A DNA stretch of 64,000 nucleotides from Xanthomonas indica (GCF_040529045.1 NZ_CP131914.1:4696501-4760500), one strand, 5' to 3'. Positions 8,545 to 17,673 are shown, counted from the first letter of the stretch. Program-made: numbers and translations. The notes: generated by a model not told the origin, from the sequence alone.

Positions 8545-11500
8545 TTAGAACTTGTAGGTCAGCCCCAGGTACGCCAGCCGCCCGGCGTAGCCGCCGGTGT
8601 AGAAGCGTGCCCGGGTGTCGTCGCCCAGGTGCTGGCGCGACTCCTGCTTGGTCAGGTTCAGTACCGACGCGGTGAGGCTGAGTGCCGGGGTGATGTTGTA
8701 CGCCGCGTTCAGATCGATCTGGTAGTAAGGCTCCTCGTAGACGTTCAGCCCATTGACCAAGCCTTGCACCAGCTCGCCGCGGCGGTTGTACGAGGCGCGC
8801 AGCAGCAGGCGGTCGGTCTCGTAGAACACGGTGAGGTTGGTCTGGTTCTTGGCGCTGCCGGGCATCGAGGTCTTGCCGACCTCGGTCCCGTCCTCCAGCC
8901 GCACCGCCGCCTTGCTGGCATCGTTGTAGGTGTAGTTGAACTGCACGCCGAGGCCGGACGGCAGCGTGTGCTGCGCATACAGCTCCACGCCCTGCGACAC
9001 CGCATCCTGGCCGCCGGCCTTGGTGCTGTAGTTCTGCACCGTGATCGCCTGGCCGTTGATCACCATGTTCACGTCGCTGATCACGTCGACCGAGAAATTC
9101 TCGACGTTCTTGCGGAACAGCCCCACGCCCGCCACCGAGCCCGGCTGGAAGTACCACTCCAGTCCCAGGTCGAACTGGTTGGCCTTGTACGGCTCCAGTT
9201 TCTTGTTGCTGCCCGAGCCGTACCAGCCCTGCTCGCTGGCGCCGCCGGTCAGGCGCCGGTCGGCGACGTACTCGGGGCTGTAGTACTCCAGGCTGCCGGG
9301 TGCGGCGATGGCGTTGTAGCTCGGCCGTGCGATCACCTTCGACGCCGCCGCGCGCAGCAGCAGGTTCTCGGTCAGGTCGTAGGCCAGGTTGAAGCTGGGC
9401 AGCACGTCGGTGTAATTGCGGTCCAGCGCACTGACCACGAAGGATTCGGTGCGCTGTTCGGTGTCCGACAGCCGCCAATAGCCTTCGGTGCCGCAGTAGG
9501 TATCGGCCGGCGCGCCGGCGGGCATGGCGGCGCCCTGCTGGCAGGCCAGCGGGTTGCCGTCGGCACCGTCGAAGAAGTAGTCGTTGTACGCGGTCACCTT
9601 GTCGGTGGAGTCGGCATGCTGGCCGGTGCGCGCCACCCGCACGCCGACGTTGCCGCGCAAACGCTCGGTATGGAAGTTGAGCTGCAGGTAGGTCGAATAG
9701 ATCTTCTCGTCGACGTTGTAGACGAAGTTGTCTTCGTTGCGGGTCTGCATCGCGCCGTAGGTGTTGTTCAAGTAGCCGATGTAGCCCGGGAAGTTGATCG
9801 CCGGGAACGCACTGGATCTGACTCCGCCGGCCAGGTTGTCCAGCGGGAACAGCAGATCCGGCGAGAACTGCGTGGCCAGCGCGTTGCAGCGCCCGTTCCA
9901 GTAGCGGTTGTTGTAGTCGCTGGGGTCGGTGCCCGGGCACACCCAGTAGTTGTTGCCGGTGTTGCGGTGGATGCCGCCATCGCGGCGCTTGAGGCCGAAC
10001 TGCAGCGAGTCGAAGAACTCGCCGTCCATGTGCCAGGTGGTGTCGATCTGCGCGTATTGCTGCTGGTTGGTGTTGCGGGTCCAGGACGAGCCGGTCGAGC
10101 CCAGGTCGACCTGCAGGATGCCGTCGCGCAGGTTCTGCATCAGTTCCGGCGAGAAGGTCATGGACGGCGTGCCGGTCAGGTCCCAGGCGCTGGCGAAGTT
10201 GCCGTTGGTCCAGCTGCCGTCGGCGTTCTGGCGGCGCGGTTTGATCGGCAGCGAGAACTGCAGTTCCGGCCCGCCCTTGGCCCAGGTGCGACCGGCCTTG
10301 AACGACACGTCCACCTTCTCGCCACGCCATTCGCCACCCAGGTCCACCGTCTGCGACAGCGACTTCTCGATGTTGTAGCTGCCGGTGATCTGCGGCGTCG
10401 GCACCGTGCAGTCGTCCGAACCCCAGCCGCCGGGCGGCAGACCAGCCGCGGCGGCCTGCGCCTCGCTGCAGTAGTAGGCCTTGCCTGGATGCAGACTGTA
10501 GTTGGCACCGGTGACGATGGTGCCGCTGGGGTCGAACTGCAATCCATCGAGCAGGCGCCCACCGCGCCAGTTGCCGTCGCGATAATAGCGGGCGATGTTC
10601 CACTCGGGGATCTTGACGGTGTTGGTTTGCGAGTTCTGCGACAGGTCGAAGCGGAAGTAGTTCGCAGTCAGGGTCAGGTCGTCGGTGGGCTTGAACTGGA
10701 AGGTCAGCTGGCCGCCCTTGCGCTCGCGCTCCTCCTGCTTGACGTCCAGGCTGACCGCGGTCGGCATCATGAAGCCGGTGTAGTACTGGCCGTTCTGGTC
10801 CCAGAAGCCGGTGCCGCCCCACCAGTCGCCCTTGAAGTCGGACGGCCTGCCGTTGACGTCGACCGCCGGGCCGACCTCGTTAGCACCGTACCACTGCCAA
10901 TTCTCGGTACTGGCGTTGAGCGTGCGCGCCGTGCGCTTCTGCTGCGTGTAGCCGACGAACACGCCGAAGCGGTTGTCCTGGTCGTGCCACGAGTACGAGC
11001 CGGAGAACTGGCCGTCGGTCTTCTTGCTGGTATCCGACCACACGCCCTCGGCTGAAAGGAAGCCCGAATTGGGCTCCAACTCCAGCGGACGCCGCGTCTG
11101 CAGGATCACCGTGCCGCCGATGCCGCCTTCGTCGATGCGCGCTTCCGGCGTCTTGTACAGCTCCGCGCTGCCCAACAGGTTGGACGGCAGCAGCGTGTAA
11201 TTGAACGAGCGCGTCGGGTCGCCGTTGGACTCGGCGGTGGCGATGTAGTTGCCGTTCAATTCGGTCAGCACCAGCTCCGAGGACAGGCCGCGCACGCTGA
11301 CATTCTTGCCTTCGCCGCCGTCGCGGCTGATGACCACGCCGGGCACGCGCTGCAGCGCATCGGCCACGTTCTTGTCGGGGAACTTGCCCACGTCCTCGGC
11401 GGTGATCACGTCGACCACGGCGTTGGCGTTGCGTTTCTGCTCCAGGCTCTTCTCGATCGCGTAGCGGTAGCCGGTGACCGTCACCGCGTCCAGGTCGGTG

Positions 11501-11646
11501 GCCTGTACCTCGGCCTGACCCGCGGGGGGCGGCGTGCCGTCGGCCTGCTGGGCGAACGCGGTGGTGGAGGCGGCGCTGGCGAACAAGGCGACGGCGATAC
11601 AGGCGGACAGCGTGCTGCGATTGCGTGCGGATGGCATGCAGTTCAT
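8545..11646 (-). CDS. TonB-dependent receptor, Xanthomonas/Caulobacter type
   Basis: A 1033-residue outer-membrane transporter. A signal peptide (STLSACIAVALFASAASTTAFA) precedes a TonB-box-like LDAVTVTGYR. The plug begins with the diagnostic ITAEDVGKFPDKNVADALQR and VPGVVISRDGGEGKNVSVRG, and the protein ends in a 22-strand-barrel terminus LAYLGLTYKF with C-terminal Phe. I chose ATG 11646, since GAGAGG lies 9 bases upstream; ATG 11655 is too close to it. The gene sits among GH92 mannosidases with a LacI operator and a promoter module shared with GH92-2, so the transported substrate is inferred to be a mannoside or N-glycan fragment. Confidence 0.95.
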   Translation of the reverse strand: MNCMPSARNRSTLSACIAVALFASAASTTAFAQQADGTPPPAGQAEVQATDLDAVTVTGYRYAIEKSLEQKRNANAVVDVITAEDVGKFPDKNVADALQRVPGVVISRDGGEGKNVSVRGLSSELVLTELNGNYIATAESNGDPTRSFNYTLLPSNLLGSAELYKTPEARIDEGGIGGTVILQTRRPLELEPNSGFLSAEGVWSDTSKKTDGQFSGSYSWHDQDNRFGVFVGYTQQKRTARTLNASTENWQWYGANEVGPAVDVNGRPSDFKGDWWGGTGFWDQNGQYYTGFMMPTAVSLDVKQEERERKGGQLTFQFKPTDDLTLTANYFRFDLSQNSQTNTVKIPEWNIARYYRDGNWRGGRLLDGLQFDPSGTIVTGANYSLHPGKAYYCSEAQAAAAGLPPGGWGSDDCTVPTPQITGSYNIEKSLSQTVDLGGEWRGEKVDVSFKAGRTWAKGGPELQFSLPIKPRRQNADGSWTNGNFASAWDLTGTPSMTFSPELMQNLRDGILQVDLGSTGSSWTRNTNQQQYAQIDTTWHMDGEFFDSLQFGLKRRDGGIHRNTGNNYWVCPGTDPSDYNNRYWNGRCNALATQFSPDLLFPLDNLAGGVRSSAFPAINFPGYIGYLNNTYGAMQTRNEDNFVYNVDEKIYSTYLQLNFHTERLRGNVGVRVARTGQHADSTDKVTAYNDYFFDGADGNPLACQQGAAMPAGAPADTYCGTEGYWRLSDTEQRTESFVVSALDRNYTDVLPSFNLAYDLTENLLLRAAASKVIARPSYNAIAAPGSLEYYSPEYVADRRLTGGASEQGWYGSGSNKKLEPYKANQFDLGLEWYFQPGSVAGVGLFRKNVENFSVDVISDVNMVINGQAITVQNYSTKAGGQDAVSQGVELYAQHTLPSGLGVQFNYTYNDASKAAVRLEDGTEVGKTSMPGSAKNQTNLTVFYETDRLLLRASYNRRGELVQGLVNGLNVYEEPYYQIDLNAAYNITPALSLTASVLNLTKQESRQHLGDDTRARFYTGGYAGRLAYLGLTYKF

Positions 11647-11803
11647 TTCAATCATCCTCTCCCAAAGATTGATCGGCTGCGGCGGGTTTCCGTCGGATCC
11701 AAGGATCGGCCAAGAACTCCGCGCGATGTGACACGAAAATATCCGGCGCCGTTGCGGCGAGCCGGTCTTGCGGTTCTTCCCCCTCTGTCCTGCACAAACT
11801 GAA

Positions 11804-11817
11804 TTGGATCGTTCTAA
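11804..11817. promoter_or_regulatory. LacI-type operator upstream of the TonB receptor
   Basis: TTGGATCGTTCTAA is an imperfect palindrome around a central CG, matching TTGGATCGATCCAA upstream of GH92-2 at 12 of 14 positions. It lies about 160 bases above the receptor start. In transcription order it follows the promoter-like module at 11826-11878, a position suited to repression. Confidence 0.65.
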
Positions 11818-11825
11818 TGCAGCGG

Positions 11826-11878
11826 AAAACGTAAGTACCACAGCCTTCCCTGCAACGCATGCTGCCGCGCAACAGGTC
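11826..11878 (-). promoter_or_regulatory. Promoter module shared with GH92-2
   Basis: Read on the minus strand, this stretch shares CTGTTGCGC-GCAGCATGC and AAGGC(T)GTGGTACTT with the region upstream of GH92-2 (15603-15645), in the same order and the same relation to the operator. TTGCAG followed 16 bases later by TACGTT is a candidate -35/-10 pair, but the exact boxes are uncertain. Confidence 0.5.
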
Positions 11879-11942
11879 TAGCGCATTGGGTGTGGTCCAC
11901 CGCGTGCGCGCAGCGGTGCGCACGCGCTGCGTTGCGGCCGCC

Positions 11943-14900
11943 TCACGGCACGGCCTTCCGTGTCACTGGCTGCAGCAGTTCGATGTCGGCCAGCGAAACG
12001 GGTTTGCCCGCGTCCAGGCGCAACCGGTATGCGCTGTAGGCGCCGGGCCTGGCGATGCGGAACGGGCGCAGTTGCCGCGCCCAGGCAAAGCGCTGTTCGT
12101 GCCGCTGGTCCAGCGTGGTCCACGCGGCATCGCCGTTGCGCCCTTCCAGCGTCCACGCCAGGCCAGATAAGGCGGCATCGCCGCTGGTCAGCGTGTAGTG
12201 CGTGGCGCGCTTTGGCGTCGCGAAGCGAAGATCGACGCTGGCACCGGCCGGCAGCGGCAGCGCCGTCGTCGCATCGTCGTCGATCAAGGTCGCGGCCTTG
12301 GGCTGTCCTTGCAGCGACACCGCCACGGCCTGAGACGCCACATCCTCCAGCCCGCGCGGCGCGGCGCCCGGCGGCGTCAGCGACGGCGGCAGCGCATCGG
12401 CACCACTGCCCCAACGCGAGGGCGTCGCCCCCATCACGAACTCCAGCGTGGCGCCGTCGGCGATGTCCTGGTGGCGCAGCCAGGCCTTGGTCCACGGCTT
12501 GCCGTCGAGCGTGAGCGACTGCACGTACACGTTGCGCGCACTGTTGTTGCGCGCGATCACCACCAGCGTGCGGCCGTTGCCGAGATCGACCTCGGCGCGG
12601 GGGAACGCTGGCGAGCCGATCACGTACTCCGGCGCCCCCATCCGCAGCGGATACAGCCCGAGCATGGCGAACAGGTACCACGCCGACATCTCGCCGTTGT
12701 CCTCATCGCCCGGATAGCCCTGGCCGATCTCGCTGCCCAGGTACAGGCGGCGCAGCACCTCGCGGGTGAGACGCTGGGTCTTCCACGGTTGCCCCGCCGC
12801 CACGTACATCCACGGCAGATGGTGCGAGGGCTGATTGCTGTGCGCGTACATGCCCATGCGCACGTCGCGCGCCTCGGTCATCTCATGGATGACGCCGCGG
12901 TAGCTGCCGGCAAAGCGCTTGTCCGCTGTCTCCGGCGTGGCGAACAGCTCGTCCAAGCGCGCGGCCATGGCGCCCTCGCCGCCCAGCAACCCCGCCAGGC
13001 CAGCCGCGTCGTGCGGCGTGGTGAAGGCGAAGGTCCAGGCATTGGCCTCGGTGTAGTCGCCGCCCCACACGCGCGGGTCGAACGTGGACGCAGGGGTGCT
13101 CCACTGGCCGGCCGGCGTGCGCCCACGGAAGAAGCGCGTAGCGGGATCGAACAGATACACGTAGTCGGTGGCGCGCGCCTGGAAATACTCGGCTTCCTCG
13201 CGGTAGCGCTGCGCCTGCTGCGGTTCCTGTTCCCCTTCCGCCAGCGCCTGCGCCATCTGTGCCAGGCCGAAATCGTTGAGCGCGCCCTCCAGCGTCCACG
13301 ACAGCCCCTCGTGCACGTCGTTGGCCGCGTAGCCGCGATACATCGAACGCGCCAAGCCCTTGCGGCCCACATTCGACACCGGCGGCACCACCGTGGCATT
13401 GCGCAGCGCCGCCGCGTAGGCCTCGTGCGGATCGAACCCGCGCACGCCCTTCAGCCAGGCATCGGCGAACGCCACGTCGGAACTGGTGCCGACCATCAGG
13501 TCCGCATAACCCGGCGAGGACCAGCGCGCCACCCAGCCGCCGTCGCGGTACTGCTGCAGGAAGCCGTCGATCATCGCCCCGGCCTGCTCCGGCGCGAACA
13601 GCGCATACGCCGGCCAACTGGTGCGGAAGGTGTCCCAGAAGCCGTTGTTGACGTAGACCTTGCCCGGCAGGATCGGCGCCGCGGTGCGTTCGGCATCGCC
13701 GCCCGTGTTGTCCTTGGACCAACTGTTCTGGTCGGCGTGCCGCCAATCCGGATGCGCCGCATCGCCGACGTTCTCGTGGGCGATGTTGGGATACAGGAAC
13801 AACCGGTACAGATTGGAGTACACCGTGACCCGCTGGTCTTGGCTGGCGCCTTGCACCTGTACCCGGCCCAGCAGCGCGTCCCACGCATCCTGCGCGCGCG
13901 ACTGCACCACCTCGAACCCGGCGTCGCCGATCTCCTGCTGCAGATTGCGCTGCGCCTGCTCCACCGAGATCAGTGAGGTGGCGATCCGCATCACCACCGT
14001 GCGGTCGGTGCCGGGCGCGAACTTCACATAGCCGGTCGGCCGCCCCGTGGCGATCCTGCCACTGGCGGTCCACGGGCGGTCGAAGCGCGCATACACGAAC
14101 AGGCGCGTGGCGCCGTTGGACAGCCCGCTGCGCGTATCGGAGTAGCCACGCAGGGTCTGCGTCGCCGCATCCAGGGTCAGCCCACCACGTGCATCGACAT
14201 TGTCGAACAGCAGATTGGCGTCGCCGCCCTGGGGGAAGCGGAAGCGGAAGATCGCGGCCCGCTCGCTCGGCGCCAACTCGGCGCGGATGCCGTTGTCGAA
14301 ATCCACCCGGTACAGATGCGGGCGCGCCTCCTCGTGGTCGTGGCTGAACGACAACGCGCGCTTGATGCGATCCGCCTCCGGCACCCCGCGCGTGGACGAG
14401 GGCATCACCTGGAAGGTCTGGCGATCGCCCATCCACGGACTGGGTTCATGGCTGATCGACAGCGCCTGCAGCCGCGGCCGATTGTCGTCGCCGTTCTGCT
14501 CGTTCCAGCGGTACAGCCAGCTCAGCGTCCCCGCATCGGTCGCCGGCACCCAGAAATTGAAGCCGTGCGGCATCGCCGTGGCCGGGATGTTGTTGCCGCG
14601 CGAAAACGTGCCGTTGGACTGCGTGCCGCGCGTGGTCACCACCTCGTCGCTGGGCCGCCGCGCCGCCTGCGGCGCCGGTTCACGGCGCACCGCGACATCG
14701 TCGATCCAACCCGACGCCACCTTGCCGGCCCCCGGCTGTACCTGCAGCTCGATCGCGCGGATGCGCTTGCCGCGCAAGGCCGCCACCTCACCCAGCCGCA
14801 CCTGCTTGAGCGCCCACTGCTGCGGATACAGCGTCTTCGACGCCGCCTGCCCCGCCGCGCTGACCAGCGCTCCGTGCTGGTCCTCCACGCCCAACTCGGA

Positions 14901-15335
14901 CAAGCGGCGCCCGTCGTCGAACAACAGATCCACCGCCACGCCGGTCGACGCCACCGTCTCGCCGTCGACGATCTCCGGCAGCACCATCCACGACAGCGTC
15001 GTGTCCGGCTCCACCGGCAGATCGACCGCGAACAGCTGTGTGTGCCCGGCCGCATTGGCGCGATAGTGCAGCGCATGCAGCCCGGTGTAGCCCATGCCGG
15101 CCTTGGCCGCGTAGGGCTGTTCTGGCCCAGTGCCGATCGCGACTTGAACGCCTGTGTTGCGGGGTTGCGTGGCCGATGCAGGCGCGGGGTCGCCCCGCTC
15201 GAACGAAGACGCGAAGCCGGTATTGGCTGCGCATGCCGCGCCAGTTCCCGCGCACAGCAACGCCGAAGCAACGAGCGACGCCACCCACCTGCACGACGAT
15301 TCAGACAGGCGCGCGAAGCGCGGACGGATTGGCAT
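11943..15335 (-). CDS. GH92 glycosidase with extra N- and C-terminal domains (GH92-2)
   Basis: An 1130-residue exported GH92 protein, about 350 residues longer than its two window relatives. After the signal region (CRWVASLVASALLCAGTGAA) comes a ~200-residue beta-rich domain, possibly carbohydrate-binding. Then comes the GH92 core (ending GDEDNGEMSAWYLFAMLGLY) and a ~110-residue F5/8-type-like C-terminal domain (ATLIDDDATTALPLPAG, then AYSAYRLRLDAGKPVSLADI). The catalytic-acid motif reads SNQPSHHLPWMY: Gln835 replaces the family's Glu. GH92 enzymes with Gln here include one described as acting on mannose-1-phosphate-6-mannose caps, so phosphomannan is a candidate substrate. ATG 15335 follows GGGGAGC. 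Its operator lies 246 bases upstream. Confidence 0.92.
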   Translation of the reverse strand: MPIRPRFARLSESSCRWVASLVASALLCAGTGAACAANTGFASSFERGDPAPASATQPRNTGVQVAIGTGPEQPYAAKAGMGYTGLHALHYRANAAGHTQLFAVDLPVEPDTTLSWMVLPEIVDGETVASTGVAVDLLFDDGRRLSELGVEDQHGALVSAAGQAASKTLYPQQWALKQVRLGEVAALRGKRIRAIELQVQPGAGKVASGWIDDVAVRREPAPQAARRPSDEVVTTRGTQSNGTFSRGNNIPATAMPHGFNFWVPATDAGTLSWLYRWNEQNGDDNRPRLQALSISHEPSPWMGDRQTFQVMPSSTRGVPEADRIKRALSFSHDHEEARPHLYRVDFDNGIRAELAPSERAAIFRFRFPQGGDANLLFDNVDARGGLTLDAATQTLRGYSDTRSGLSNGATRLFVYARFDRPWTASGRIATGRPTGYVKFAPGTDRTVVMRIATSLISVEQAQRNLQQEIGDAGFEVVQSRAQDAWDALLGRVQVQGASQDQRVTVYSNLYRLFLYPNIAHENVGDAAHPDWRHADQNSWSKDNTGGDAERTAAPILPGKVYVNNGFWDTFRTSWPAYALFAPEQAGAMIDGFLQQYRDGGWVARWSSPGYADLMVGTSSDVAFADAWLKGVRGFDPHEAYAAALRNATVVPPVSNVGRKGLARSMYRGYAANDVHEGLSWTLEGALNDFGLAQMAQALAEGEQEPQQAQRYREEAEYFQARATDYVYLFDPATRFFRGRTPAGQWSTPASTFDPRVWGGDYTEANAWTFAFTTPHDAAGLAGLLGGEGAMAARLDELFATPETADKRFAGSYRGVIHEMTEARDVRMGMYAHSNQPSHHLPWMYVAAGQPWKTQRLTREVLRRLYLGSEIGQGYPGDEDNGEMSAWYLFAMLGLYPLRMGAPEYVIGSPAFPRAEVDLGNGRTLVVIARNNSARNVYVQSLTLDGKPWTKAWLRHQDIADGATLEFVMGATPSRWGSGADALPPSLTPPGAAPRGLEDVASQAVAVSLQGQPKAATLIDDDATTALPLPAGASVDLRFATPKRATHYTLTSGDAALSGLAWTLEGRNGDAAWTTLDQRHEQRFAWARQLRPFRIARPGAYSAYRLRLDAGKPVSLADIELLQPVTRKAVP

Positions 15336-15580
15336 GGCAAGCTCCCCAACTCTCTCGGTCGGTTGTGCCGCGACGCGTGGCGTCACGCACCTCCGATGGC
15401 AACGGCGCACAGTGAAGGCGCGCGACGTGGACCGGATCGTCCCGGGGGTCGCCGCGCGAGTCGGCCGCTAACCAGGCTTCACGACCGCAGATGCATGCGG
15501 ACTGGAGGCAGGCGTCAACAAACTCGTCGCACGCGATCCTTACCCGCCGTCTCCCCCAAGGATGCGCTGCATCAACGGCT

Positions 15581-15594
15581 TTGGATCGATCCAA
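15581..15594. promoter_or_regulatory. Perfect LacI-type operator upstream of GH92-2
   Basis: TTGGATCGATCCAA is a perfect 14-bp palindrome with the central CG typical of LacI-family operators. Close matches lie upstream of the receptor (11804), GH92-3 (37041) and lacI2 (37137). It is separated from the GH92-2 start by a 245-base leader in which I see no gene. Confidence 0.7.
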
Positions 15595-15602
15595 CTGATG
15601 TA

Positions 15603-15645
15603 GAAGTACCACGCCTTCTGCAGAGTTGCATGCTGCTGCGCAACA
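15603..15645 (-). promoter_or_regulatory. Promoter module shared with the TonB receptor
   Basis: The minus strand carries CTGTTGCGCAGCAGCATGC and then AAGGCGTGGTACTT, matching the receptor upstream region in sequence and order, immediately before the operator. CTGCAG and TACATC, 15 bases apart, could be the -35/-10 elements; this assignment is tentative. Confidence 0.5.
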
Positions 15646-15748
15646 GTTCCTCTGCGGATCGACCGCGATCCAGCATTGATCGCGTTACGTTGCGTGCGAA
15701 GAGGGATGACGCTGAACCGGCCCGCGCTGAGGAACGGTGGAAGACGAT

Positions 15749-15806
15749 GGAGCGATCTGCTCGCCGGTCTATCAATGGCTAAACTATCAACGCGTTAGAT
15801 CGCTCC
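15749..15806. promoter_or_regulatory. Spaced inverted repeat upstream of the repeat-protein gene
   Basis: GGAGCGATCT (15749-15758) and AGATCGCTCC (15797-15806) are exact reverse complements 38 bases apart, with two CTATCAA direct repeats between them. The right arm ends 20 bases before the start at 15827, so a regulator or a long leader hairpin could act here. Confidence 0.4.
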
Positions 15807-15826
15807 ACACACTCAGGGGGTTTTAA

Positions 15827-16234
15827 ATGAAGACGGTCGCACTCTTACTTTTTACTGGACTGCTGGCAACGTCGAGCGCATTCGCCGAGACACGCTGCAC
15901 AACCGACGCGTTCGGCGTGAAGACATGCACCGGCGACGACGGAAGCACGACGCGCACTACGACAGACGCCTATGGCACGACCACGACCCGTGACAACCAG
16001 GGCAACGAGACGCGCTGCACTACCGACGCTTACGGCACCAAGGCGTGCCAGGGCAGCGACGGAAGCTTGACGCGCACCACGACAGACGCCTACGGCACGA
16101 CCACGACCCTCGACACCCAGGGCAACCAGACGCGCTGCACCACGGACGCGTTCGGCGTCAAGACGTGCAACGATGGCAAGGGCAACATGACGCGCTGCAC
16201 GACCGATGCCTATCGCGTTGAGACTTGCCGGTAA
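15827..16234 (+). CDS. Small secreted Thr/Cys-rich tandem-repeat protein
   Basis: A 135-residue protein that I do not recognise. It has a clear signal peptide (MKTVALLLFTGLLATSSAFA, cut before ETRC). The rest is almost entirely repeats: a 40-residue unit twice (codons 21-60 and 61-100), then a 20-residue half unit and a 15-residue partial. Each 40-mer joins two related 20-residue modules, one with Cys (TRCTTDAFGVKTCTGDDGS) and one Thr-rich (TRTTTDAYGTTTTRDNQGN). The D-A-Y-G/D-x-Q-G-N rhythm recalls YD-type beta repeats. The Cys pairs may form disulfides in the periplasm. AGGGGG lies 6 bases before ATG. It is divergent from GH92-2. Confidence 0.8.
   Translation: MKTVALLLFTGLLATSSAFAETRCTTDAFGVKTCTGDDGSTTRTTTDAYGTTTTRDNQGNETRCTTDAYGTKACQGSDGSLTRTTTDAYGTTTTLDTQGNQTRCTTDAFGVKTCNDGKGNMTRCTTDAYRVETCR
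15887..16231 (+). repeat. 120-bp coding tandem repeat (about 2.9 copies)
   Basis: Copies run 15887-16006 and 16007-16126, followed by a half copy (16127-16186) and a partial (16187-16231). The protein repeat follows the DNA repeat exactly, so copy number can change in frame by recombination or slippage. Confidence 0.8.
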
Positions 16235-16574
16235 GCGCCTGACGCTGCATTCAAGCCGACGCCGCGTTGCGGCGCGGCTTGATCCGTCAACCTCCTTCCG
16301 CGCAACGGCCCGTTACGCCGAGCATCTTCTTCTATCGAGGGTTTGCGACGGCGTGCGTTGCGTGTCGGAAGCTTCCGGGATCTGACCTGAGGGAAACATG
16401 GGGCGGAGTACATCTGCCACTCCATCGGTCTTGGAAGCTGCCGCTGGAGACTAATGCACGCAAGTGCATGCCGCCCCTGTTTGCCCAGACACGCTGCGAT
16501 GACCGGCTCGGCGGTCGACGCATCGCCGAGACGCGGAGCCGTTCGATGCGCCGGCAATGCCGCGATCCACGACC
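16235..16574. other. Intergenic region without recognised content
   Basis: The genes on the two sides converge here. Open frames exist on both strands, but none has a ribosome-binding site or family-like sequence. No terminator with a T-run was found. Confidence 0.4.
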
Positions 16575-17609
16575 TCACTCGACCGTCATCACGATCTTGC
16601 CCTGGACGTGCCCCTGCTCCGCGCGTTCGTGCGCCTGCCGCGCCTGCGACAGCGCGAAGGTGCTGTCGATGGCCACGCGCACCGTGCCGGCGTCCAGCAG
16701 TGCCGCAAGTTCGCCGAGTTGCGCGCCGCTGGAGCGCACCTGGGTGGTGGACACCGTCACGCCCAGCGCCACCGCCGCATCGTGCCCATCGAAGCCGAGC
16801 GGAAAGATCGGGAACAGTGCGCCGCCGCGCTTGAGCGTGCGCAGGAACTTGCCGGCCCCAGCGCCGCCGACGGCGTCCACCACCAGGTCCACGTTGTGCA
16901 ACACATCCTCCGGCGCCGTCTTGGTGTAGTCGATGAAGGTCTCGGCGCCCAACCCGCGCACGAACGCCTCGTGCTTGCCGGACGCGACCGCGATCACGCG
17001 CGCACCCTGCCACCGGGCCAGTTGCAGTGCGAAGTGGCCGACGCCGCCGGCCGCCCCGTTGATCACCACGGTCTTGCCCTGCAACGGCACCGGCACATGC
17101 GGCATGGGCTGCAGCGGATTGGCCACGTCGTGGCCCTGAGCAATCAGGAACTGCCACGCCGTCAGCAACGACATCGGCGCGCCCGCCGCGTATACGTGGT
17201 CGATCCCGACCGGCTTGAGTGCGACCTCGCTGGCGGGTGCGGCGACGTACTGCGCATAGGCCTGGCTGCCGCCGGCCAACCCGTCCGGAAAGCGCACCAT
17301 CGCGTAGACGGCGTCGCCTGGCGAAAACCCGTCGACATCCTCCGCCACCGCCGCGATCACGCCCGACACGTCCGTACCCAGAGTCAGCGGGAACGCCACC
17401 GGCGGGCGCCATTCCGGCGGCAGGCGGCTGTAGCCCTCGCGCAGGTACAGGTCGGGCGGGTTCAGCCCGATGGCATGAACCCGGATGAGCACTTCGCCGG
17501 GCCGCAGAACGGGCACCGGCGCGTCCTCGTACTGCAGCACGTCGGGACCGCCGAACGCCCGCTGGCGGACCGCTTTCATGGTGAGCGGCGTTTCTTTGGA
17601 ACTGTGCAT
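16575..17609 (-). CDS. Zinc-independent alcohol dehydrogenase / quinone reductase-like protein
   Basis: A 344-residue MDR-family NAD(P)H-dependent oxidoreductase. The N-terminal GroES-like domain starts MKAVRQRAFGGPDVLQYEDA. It is followed by a nucleotide-binding domain with the GAAGGVGHFALQLARWQGA loop and a C-terminal VQGKIVMTVE. The Cys cluster of zinc-binding alcohol dehydrogenases is missing, which points to the quinone-oxidoreductase subgroup. I chose ATG 17609 behind AGGA at 8 bases. It is divergent from the TetR gene, with a palindromic operator between, so it is probably TetR-controlled and may detoxify the compound the TetR protein senses. Confidence 0.88.
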   Translation of the reverse strand: MHSSKETPLTMKAVRQRAFGGPDVLQYEDAPVPVLRPGEVLIRVHAIGLNPPDLYLREGYSRLPPEWRPPVAFPLTLGTDVSGVIAAVAEDVDGFSPGDAVYAMVRFPDGLAGGSQAYAQYVAAPASEVALKPVGIDHVYAAGAPMSLLTAWQFLIAQGHDVANPLQPMPHVPVPLQGKTVVINGAAGGVGHFALQLARWQGARVIAVASGKHEAFVRGLGAETFIDYTKTAPEDVLHNVDLVVDAVGGAGAGKFLRTLKRGGALFPIFPLGFDGHDAAVALGVTVSTTQVRSSGAQLGELAALLDAGTVRVAIDSTFALSQARQAHERAEQGHVQGKIVMTVE

Positions 17610-17629
17610 GACGTATCCTGATCGGAACA

Positions 17630-17651
17630 GTGCTCCGAATATACGGAGCAC
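17630..17651. promoter_or_regulatory. TetR-type operator in the divergent promoter
   Basis: GTGCTCCG (17630-17637) and CGGAGCAC (17644-17651) are exact reverse complements around AATATA. The site sits between the oxidoreductase start (17609) and the tetR start (17674), where one dimer pair could repress both genes. A further CGCTCC half-site follows. Confidence 0.75.
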
Positions 17652-17673
17652 CGCTCCACTTGTAAAGGACAGC

